Source: Candidatus Saccharicenans sp. (GTDB taxonomy: Bacteria; Acidobacteriota; Aminicenantia; Aminicenantales; Saccharicenantaceae). From it: a stretch of DNA of 11,512 bases. The stretch lies in the NCBI GenBank assembly GCA_024653405.1, contig JANLGB010000057.1:263-11774 (forward strand), written 5' to 3'. A program made the position numbers and the translations under genes. Positions 7,103-11,512 of this stretch are shown here, piece after piece. The notes under the pieces were generated by a model. That model had not been told where the DNA came from, ran no database searches, and saw only the letters and a list, made by a program, of their open reading frames with translations. Position 1 is the first letter of the stretch. Every line of letters starts with the position of its first letter.

Positions 7103-7868
7103 ACGACCGGTCAATCGCCTTTATTTTTTGCCCAGTGTCTTTACCCTGACCAACGTCTTTTTTGGCTTTCTCAGCCTGACCTCCACTTTTTACGGACGCT
7201 ACCGCTGGGCCGCCCTATGGATTATTATCGCGGCCCTGCTGGACGGCCTGGACGGCCTGGTGGCCAGGGCTACTAAAACCAGTTCTGATTTTGGCATCCA
7301 GCTGGATTCTCTGGCCGACGCTATTTCCTTTGCTGCTGCTGGTTCACTTCTGATGTACTTCTGGGGCTTGAAGGTCTTAGGCCCGGCCGGGGTTTTCTTC
7401 AGCTTCCTGTTTATCGTTGGCGGCTTGCTCCGCCTGGCCCGGTACAATGTCCGGACCAAGAGCCTGCCAGACCGCCGTTATTATCAGGGATTAACTGTCC
7501 CCTCGGCCGCCATTTTCCTGGCCGCCCTGGTCATTTTCCACCCGGCGCCCAACTATCAAAATATTCTGGCTTTCTACCTGGCGGCCATAGTGGTGGTGGT
7601 CAGCCTGCTGATGGTCAGCACCCTGCGTTACCGGAATTTTGTCTCACTCATCGTTAACCGGCCGGTTGACATGAGAAGCGGCCTGCTGCTGGCGGTGGTG
7701 CTCACCGGCCTGCTCTTCCGTCCCAGGTACTTTTTGCTGCTGTTCACAACGCTCAACCTCCTTTACGGACCGGTTGATTTCCTGGTGCAACAGCTCAAGA
7801 AAAAGAAAGCCCATAAAACGACGATTGAAAAACGGGAACTGGAAAAACCAGTTGATTTCAAGGAATAA
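7086..7868 (+). CDS. pssA: CDP-diacylglycerol-serine O-phosphatidyltransferase
   Basis: Integral membrane enzyme that joins serine to CDP-diacylglycerol, giving phosphatidylserine and CMP, the substrate of the adjacent Psd. The CDP-alcohol phosphatidyltransferase signature is complete: D53, D56-G57, A60-R61, G70, D74 and D78 in the expected spacing. Multiple hydrophobic segments run through the 260 residues, including about 14-34, 42-52, 80-115, 135-180 and 195-235, consistent with about six membrane helices, and the tail is basic and lysine-rich. Close linkage to psd favours the serine enzyme (PssA, Bacillus/archaeal type II) over phosphatidylglycerophosphate synthase. GGAGA at 7073-7077 precedes the ATG by 8 nt and lies inside the end of psd. 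Confidence 0.92.
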   Translation: MKVKIKRPVNRLYFLPSVFTLTNVFFGFLSLTSTFYGRYRWAALWIIIAALLDGLDGLVARATKTSSDFGIQLDSLADAISFAAAGSLLMYFWGLKVLGPAGVFFSFLFIVGGLLRLARYNVRTKSLPDRRYYQGLTVPSAAIFLAALVIFHPAPNYQNILAFYLAAIVVVVSLLMVSTLRYRNFVSLIVNRPVDMRSGLLLAVVLTGLLFRPRYFLLLFTTLNLLYGPVDFLVQQLKKKKAHKTTIEKRELEKPVDFKE

Positions 7869-7880
7869 ACCTGCTTTTTG

Positions 7881-9131
7881 ATGACAGCCAGAAGAAGAAT
7901 AAACAGGAAAAAAGCTTTAGTCCTGGCCCTGGTTCTGCTGTTAATATCCGCTCTGACTGTCATCCTGCTCCTTAACCGAAAGAGCGCGCCGGTAGGAAAA
8001 ACCCGGGAAATCACGGAAGCGGCCAGGGTGCCTGAGTCCCCGCCGGTCGAAACGGAAGAATTCATCATCCCGGCCGGCAAGACCATAACCGAGCTCCTGG
8101 CTCCTTATGGTTTCACGCCTTCCCGGGTGATTGAAATCCGGGAAGCCACCCGACAGGTTTATGACCTGGCTCGCATTCCAGCCGGGCAGAAAATCAGGCT
8201 GTCCAGGCGAGCTGGTGAATACCAGTCCCTCCAGCTTGACCTGGATAGCGAGCGCTACCTGGAGGTGGACCTCAGCCTTTCCCCACCCTCGGCCAGCATC
8301 AAATCCCACCCGGTGACCAGGCAGCTGGTCCTGTTGGAGGGCCTCATCAAAGATTCGCTAATCGCGGCCATCAACCAGGCCGGGGAACAGGACCTACTGG
8401 CCCTGATGATGGCCGAAATCTTCGGCTGGGTCATTGACTTCTACGTTGACCTCAGACCGGACGACAGTTTCAGGCTGCTGGTGGAAAAGAAATTTATCAA
8501 CGGCCAGTTCAGCGGTTACGGCCCGATCCTGGCCGCCCGCTTTACCAACAAGAACCAGACTTTTGAAGCTTACCGCTACGTTTTTCCAGAAAACGGCCGG
8601 GCCGACTATTTCGATGCCAGCGGTGGCTCTCTCCGGAAGGAATTCCTGAAGTCGCCTCTCCGCTATGCCCGGATCACCTCGCGCTTCAGCTCCAACCGCC
8701 TTCATCCGATCAGCAAGATTTACCGGCCGCATTACGGCGTTGACTACGCGGCTCCGGTCGGCACTCCGGTCCAGGCCACAGCCGACGGCCAGGTGACTTT
8801 CGCCGGCTGGAACGGAGCCGCCGGCCGGATGGTAAAAATTCGGCACAAGAATGCTTACGAAACCATGTACCTTCACCTGCGGGCTCTGGCCCCGGGAATA
8901 AGAGTCGGAGCCAGGGTGGAAGGTGGCCAGGTCATAGGCTATGTGGGTTCGAGCGGGGAATCAACCGGTCCTCATCTTGATTACCGGCTGCTCTACCACG
9001 GCCGCTATGTCAATCCCCAGAGCTGGAAATTCCAGCCGGCCGACCCCCTGCCTGCTCGCTATATTCCGGATTTTGAGCAGAAGGTTAAAGTTATCCAGCT
9101 GCTTCTGCTTTTCCCCCTGACCTATTTCTAA
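7881..9131 (+). CDS. Membrane-anchored M23-family murein peptidase
   Basis: Predicted zinc endopeptidase that cuts peptidoglycan cross-bridges or peptides, of the MepM/YebA-like type. From the ATG it is 416 residues: a basic N-terminus and one membrane anchor (about 11-32), a LysM/OapA-like N-terminal domain (about 60-110), a linking beta-rich region and a LytM domain (about 280-380). Visible catalytic-domain residues are H284 and D288 in HYGVD, H332 in YLHL and H365 in PHLDY. The usual HxH is HLD here: D367 replaces the second histidine, normally a zinc ligand. I recall similar HLD forms in other bacterial M23 proteins, so this may be a variant rather than inactivation. The ATG is 12 nt after the pssA stop and has no Shine-Dalgarno at proper distance (AAGGAA is 15 nt away), suggesting coupling to pssA. 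It is the last gene of the run. Confidence 0.87.
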   Translation: MTARRRINRKKALVLALVLLLISALTVILLLNRKSAPVGKTREITEAARVPESPPVETEEFIIPAGKTITELLAPYGFTPSRVIEIREATRQVYDLARIPAGQKIRLSRRAGEYQSLQLDLDSERYLEVDLSLSPPSASIKSHPVTRQLVLLEGLIKDSLIAAINQAGEQDLLALMMAEIFGWVIDFYVDLRPDDSFRLLVEKKFINGQFSGYGPILAARFTNKNQTFEAYRYVFPENGRADYFDASGGSLRKEFLKSPLRYARITSRFSSNRLHPISKIYRPHYGVDYAAPVGTPVQATADGQVTFAGWNGAAGRMVKIRHKNAYETMYLHLRALAPGIRVGARVEGGQVIGYVGSSGESTGPHLDYRLLYHGRYVNPQSWKFQPADPLPARYIPDFEQKVKVIQLLLLFPLTYF

Positions 9132-9441
9132 GCCCGGGAGTTCCGGCTGGAAACTTCCACTCTTCAGTCCCCAGCCTCAGCTGGCGGCCAACTGCTTGAT
9201 AAAAATAGCCACCCTGGTAGAAGCCTCTGGGAGTGGAAAAGGCCGTGTATCCAGACCGTAATCAATTCGTCTTCTAATATTTACCAGGCGCGCTTCTAGG
9301 ACTCTCTATCGGACTGTGGCCCCGCTTCCTGCTGCTCCCCTTATCCTGGATACCATGTCTTAACCTGAAAGAAATACTTCGTTGACTTGGAAAAAGCAGT
9401 TGATTAAATTAATAAGCGGGAATGATTTCAGGGAGGCAACC
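9132..9441 (+). other. 310-nt intergenic region without a gene
   Basis: No convincing coding region, tRNA or intrinsic terminator is seen. A small stem CCAGC-CTCA-GCTGG (9171-9184) lies 40 nt past the M23 stop but has no T-run. The right end holds the promoter of the next gene (9382-9410). The middle (about 9185-9380) shows nothing I can assign. Confidence 0.5.
9382..9410 (+). promoter_or_regulatory. Promoter for the FBP aldolase/phosphatase gene
   Basis: TTGACT (9382-9387), a 17-bp spacer and TAAATT (9405-9410; 4/6). The predicted start near 9417 gives a leader of about 25 nt with GGGAGG. The promoter would also serve the NUDIX gene downstream. Confidence 0.5.
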
Positions 9442-10542
9442 ATGAAAATTACTATCAGTGTCTTAAAAGCGGATATCGGGAGTATCGGCGGTCATATTAA
9501 ACCGAGCCTGGCCCTGCTTCAGGAAATCCGCAATTTTGTGGCCGCCAGGAGCAAGGGCTTGTTAATTGATTATTACATCAGTTCCACGGGCGATGATATC
9601 GCTATCCTCTGCACTCACACCCGGGGCACCGGAGACCAGCAGATTCATCAGCTGGCCTGGGAAGCTTTTCAGGCCGGGACGGCTGTCGCCCGGAAAACCG
9701 GGCTGTACGGCGCCGGCCAGGACCTGCTTAAGGACGCTTTTTCCGGGAACGTCAAGGGTCTGGGGCCGGCGGTAGCCGAGATGGAAATCGAGGAAAGAGA
9801 GAATGAGCCATTCATCTTCTTCGCCGCTGACAAGACCGACCCCGGGGCCTATAATCTTCCATTCTACCTGGGCTTTGCCGACCCGATGTACTGTTCCGGC
9901 TTGATCCTGAGCCCTAAGATGAGCCAGGGTTATAAATTCCGAATCATAGATGTCAGCTACACCGAGAAGAACAAGGTCATAGAACTGGTGGCGCCGGAAG
10001 AGCTGTACGATATCGCCGCCCTGCTCCGCGACACCGAAAAGTACGTAATTGAAAGTATCTGGTCTCGCAGCACCGGGAATCAGGCCGTAGCCATTTCCAC
10101 CCAGAGATTGCACAACATTGCCGGCAAGTATACTGGAAAGGACGACCCGGTAGCCATCGTCCGGGTGCAGGGAGAATTTCCGGCCACCGGCGAGGTCCTG
10201 GCTCCCTTCAATATCGGGCATTATGTGGCCGGCTTCATGCGGGGAAGCCATATCGGCCCGTTGATGCCCTGCCGACTCAACGCCACGGTTTCATATTTCG
10301 ACGGGCCACCGGTGGTGACCGGGGCTGCCTTCTCGGTGAAGGAAGGACGCCTGTCAGAACCGGCCGACGTTTTTGACCACCCCTACTGGGAGGCCATCAG
10401 GGCCCAGATAGCTCAGAAGGCTACCGAAATCAGGCGCCAGGGTTTCTGCGGCCCTTCGATGTTGCCCTACTCCGAGCTGGAGTACGGCGGCGTGGTGGAA
10501 AAATTGAAGCAGCTGGAAAAAAAGTTCGTCCTGTCGGATTGA
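9442..10542 (+). CDS. fbp: Archaeal-type (class V) fructose-1,6-bisphosphate aldolase/phosphatase
   Basis: Bifunctional gluconeogenic enzyme: it condenses dihydroxyacetone phosphate with glyceraldehyde 3-phosphate and then hydrolyses the resulting fructose 1,6-bisphosphate to fructose 6-phosphate, using Mg2+. The 366 residues match the single-domain family along their whole length. Recognisable stations are KADIGSIGGH (9-18, metal ligands D11 and H18), GDD (50-52), GLYGAGQDLL (87-96), ADKTDPGAYNLP (129-140), GKYTGKDDP (228-236), MRGSHIGPLMP (266-276) and LEYGG (346-350). Y230 and K233 correspond to the archaeal Tyr229 and Schiff-base Lys232, and Y348 to the archaeal C-terminal tyrosine, so both activities should be intact. 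The ATG at 9442 is chosen for GGGAGG at 9431-9436, 5 nt upstream; an in-frame TTG at 9382 lies in the promoter. The NUDIX gene follows after 42 nt. Confidence 0.93.
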   Translation: MKITISVLKADIGSIGGHIKPSLALLQEIRNFVAARSKGLLIDYYISSTGDDIAILCTHTRGTGDQQIHQLAWEAFQAGTAVARKTGLYGAGQDLLKDAFSGNVKGLGPAVAEMEIEERENEPFIFFAADKTDPGAYNLPFYLGFADPMYCSGLILSPKMSQGYKFRIIDVSYTEKNKVIELVAPEELYDIAALLRDTEKYVIESIWSRSTGNQAVAISTQRLHNIAGKYTGKDDPVAIVRVQGEFPATGEVLAPFNIGHYVAGFMRGSHIGPLMPCRLNATVSYFDGPPVVTGAAFSVKEGRLSEPADVFDHPYWEAIRAQIAQKATEIRRQGFCGPSMLPYSELEYGGVVEKLKQLEKKFVLSD

Positions 10543-10548
10543 CTTTTG

Positions 10549-10574
10549 CCCCGCCTGGCGGTATGGTAGCGGGG
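10549..10574 (+). promoter_or_regulatory. Possible Shine-Dalgarno-masking hairpin
   Basis: CCCCGC (10549-10554) is the exact reverse complement of GCGGGG (10569-10574), leaving a 14-nt loop. The 3' arm contains most of the GGGGAG Shine-Dalgarno sequence of the NUDIX gene, and the 5' arm starts 6 nt after the FBP stop codon. A ribosome ending the FBP gene would cover and open the stem, which would couple the two genes. There is no T-run, so this is not a terminator. Confidence 0.4.
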
Positions 10575-10584
10575 AGAATTCAAC

Positions 10585-11301
10585 ATGAGCGAAAAAAAAC
10601 ACCCCGTTCCTGCTGTGGATATCATAATTGAAATAAAATTGCCCGACGGCCGGACGGGTATAGTCCTCATCGAACGCCAGAACCCACCTTATGGCTGGGC
10701 TCTCCCGGGCGGTTTTGTCGATTACGGCGAGACCCTGGAACAAGCCGCCCTCCGGGAAGCCAGGGAAGAGACTTCTCTTGAGATCGAGCTGCTGTGCCAA
10801 TTCCACACCTATTCCGACCCGGCCCGGGACCCGAGGCGTCACACCATTTCTACGGTTTTTATCGCCCGAGCCTCAGGCTGGCCTGAAGCCGCCGACGATG
10901 CCCGGAAAGCCGGCGTTTTCTCGCGAGAAGAAATCAATTTCCCTCTGGCTTTTGACCACCGCCAGATTCTTGATGATTATTTCGACTGGCGGGAGAAACA
11001 TCCACCCGAGACTGAACCGGAAAGACAAAAGGAACTGCCGGCCGGTTCGGGAAGTTCGTCCGAACAGGAAGAACCTCTGTCCGAATTAACCCGGGTCTGG
11101 AGCCTGGCCGAAGCCGAAGTCATCAAGAGTTTCTTGGGGACCAACGGCATCGCCTGCCTGCTCAAAGGCCAGGTCGTGCATTCCATCTATCCCTTCACCA
11201 TGGATGGTCTGGGTGAAACCATAATCATGGTAATGGCCAAGGACCTAGAAAAAGCGCGGCAATTGCTGGAAGAATACTCCGCTTCCCGCCCGGGTGACTG
11301 A
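10585..11301 (+). CDS. NUDIX hydrolase fused to a C-terminal DUF2007-like domain
   Basis: The N-terminal domain (about 7-135) is a NUDIX pyrophosphatase resembling the COG1051 ADP-ribose pyrophosphatase branch: [15 protein letters not shown], then a Nudix box with G43, E49, R57-E58 and E61-E62. The box's usual second glycine is S64. The segment [14 protein letters not shown] (76-89) is typical of this branch. A polar, probably unstructured linker (about 137-166, rich in E, P and S) leads to a domain at about 168-232 ([20 protein letters not shown], then a G-rich turn and [18 protein letters not shown]) resembling DUF2007, a small ferredoxin-like putative signalling domain. Catalytic carboxylates are present, so hydrolysis of a nucleoside diphosphate-linked substrate is likely; the substrate is not certain. 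GGGGAGA precedes the ATG by 7 nt and may be masked by a hairpin. The context with a gluconeogenic enzyme gives no clear functional link. Confidence 0.85.
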   Translation: MSEKKHPVPAVDIIIEIKLPDGRTGIVLIERQNPPYGWALPGGFVDYGETLEQAALREAREETSLEIELLCQFHTYSDPARDPRRHTISTVFIARASGWPEAADDARKAGVFSREEINFPLAFDHRQILDDYFDWREKHPPETEPERQKELPAGSGSSSEQEEPLSELTRVWSLAEAEVIKSFLGTNGIACLLKGQVVHSIYPFTMDGLGETIIMVMAKDLEKARQLLEEYSASRPGD

Positions 11302-11371
11302 GCCCACCGGAATTCCTTTTTCCCGCCCGTTATCGGACTGAAAAATATTTTATTTTGCTGGGATTTTTTTC

Positions 11372-11400
11372 TTGACTTTTAAATTTTTCTTTCTTATATT
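11372..11400 (+). promoter_or_regulatory. Promoter of mraZ (dcw cluster)
   Basis: TTGACT (11372-11377), an exact 17-bp spacer and TATATT (11395-11400); each hexamer matches consensus at 5/6. The 30 bases before it are dominated by A and T runs, like an UP element. The predicted start is near 11407, about 23 nt before the mraZ ATG. This is the strongest promoter-like sequence in the window. Confidence 0.75.
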
Positions 11401-11410
11401 TAACTCAAAA

Positions 11411-11435
11411 TGGGATAAAACGGGACAAAATGGGA
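11411..11435 (+). promoter_or_regulatory. MraZ operator: three 10-bp-phased TGGGA boxes
   Basis: TGGGA (11411-11415), CGGGA (11421-11425) and TGGGA (11431-11435) are separated by 5-nt spacers (taaaa, caaaa), so the boxes recur once per helical turn. MraZ in E. coli is known to bind TGGGN repeats with 5-nt spacers upstream of its own gene. Here the boxes lie just after the -10, in the transcribed leader, and the third overlaps the ATG. A bound MraZ ring would block initiation or promoter escape. Box 2 also supplies the only Shine-Dalgarno-like GGGA. Confidence 0.8.
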
Positions 11436-11512
11436 AAAGTGACGGCCAACAGATTGCTGATCGGAAGTTACACCGCCCGGCTCGACGGTAGCGGCCGGCT
11501 GAAAATTCCCGA
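11430..11512 (+). CDS. mraZ: MraZ transcriptional regulator, N-terminal fragment
   Basis: The window ends inside this gene; 27 codons are visible. The segment GSYTARLDGSGRLKIP matches the first SpoVT-AbrB-like repeat of MraZ, where the usual core is D-x-KGR-hydrophobic; here serine stands before GRL. MraZ is a ring-forming DNA-binding protein that represses its own dcw promoter, and its gene normally precedes rsmH, ftsL and penicillin-binding protein genes, which would lie beyond 11512. The three repeats and near-consensus promoter immediately upstream support the identification. The start is uncertain: ATG at 11430 has only a weak GGGA 4 nt away; GTG at 11439 or TTG at 11454 would give a shorter N-terminus closer to the usual MraZ length. 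Confidence 0.8.
   Translation, partial: MGKVTANRLLIGSYTARLDGSGRLKIP

Noticed and set aside
8394..8876. 160-codon open frame on the - strand inside the M23 gene
   Set aside because: Shadow of a well-supported gene with no domain or signal of its own.
9562..10251. 229-codon open frame on the - strand
   Set aside because: It lies wholly opposite the FBP aldolase/phosphatase gene, which has family motifs throughout; the opposite frame is open only because of GC-rich codon bias and encodes nothing recognisable.
10354..10842. 162-codon open frame on the - strand across the FBP-NUDIX junction
   Set aside because: It opposes two genes with clear family motifs, and the product has no recognisable domain.
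1..11512. CRISPR array, insertion sequence, prophage or defence system
   Set aside because: No spaced repeats beyond the three mraZ boxes, no transposase, integrase or nuclease motifs, and base composition looks uniform across the genes.

Overview
The window reads as ordinary chromosomal DNA of a diderm (Gram-negative-type) bacterium. Supporting signs are several Sec-type signal peptides, an apparent outer-membrane beta-barrel protein, a periplasmic-type cyclophilin, a membrane-anchored M23 murein peptidase, the phosphatidylserine/phosphatidylethanolamine pathway and the start of mraZ, which normally opens the division and cell-wall (dcw) cluster. The DNA is moderately GC-rich. An archaeal-type fructose-1,6-bisphosphate aldolase/phosphatase, a DRG-like TGS GTPase and two secreted M28 peptidases point to a deep-branching, peptide-using anaerobe, perhaps of the Aminicenantes type. 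That taxonomic guess is inference only. I see no tRNA, rRNA, CRISPR array, insertion sequence or prophage.

Layout: (1) 133-1122 (+), a DRG/OBG-like GTPase with a C-terminal TGS domain. (2) 1300-2847 (-), a secreted M28 metallopeptidase with a protease-associated domain. (3) 3015-3851 (-), an unrecognised secreted protein that looks like a beta-barrel. (4) A divergent promoter region, about 3852-4022. (5) 4023-4595 (+), a secreted cyclophilin. (6) 4651-4854 (+), a 67-residue protein with two membrane helices. (7) 4952-9131 (+), a compact run of four genes: a second M28 peptidase, psd, pssA (overlapping psd by 17 nt) and an M23 peptidase. (8) A 310-nt gap with no gene. (9) 9442-10542 (+), FBP aldolase/phosphatase, then 10585-11301 (+), a NUDIX hydrolase fused to a DUF2007-like domain. 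(10) An AT-rich control region and the first 27 codons of mraZ, cut by the window edge.

How the genes fit together: most of the window serves the cell envelope. PssA makes phosphatidylserine from CDP-diacylglycerol and serine, and Psd decarboxylates it to phosphatidylethanolamine. The M23 protein acts on peptidoglycan, the cyclophilin probably helps exported proteins fold, and the two M28 enzymes probably trim peptides outside the cytoplasm. The FBP enzyme is a gluconeogenic step.

The sharpest regulatory signal is at the right end. A near-consensus promoter (TTGACT, 17 bp, TATATT) is followed by three TGGGA/CGGGA boxes spaced exactly 10 bp apart, running into the mraZ start codon. This matches the known MraZ operator architecture and implies autoregulation. 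I found no clearly undescribed system. The best leads are that compact operator, the NUDIX-DUF2007 fusion, a possible Shine-Dalgarno-masking hairpin between the FBP and NUDIX genes, an apparent TGG-extended -10 promoter style, and a His-to-Asp change at the M23 zinc-ligand position.
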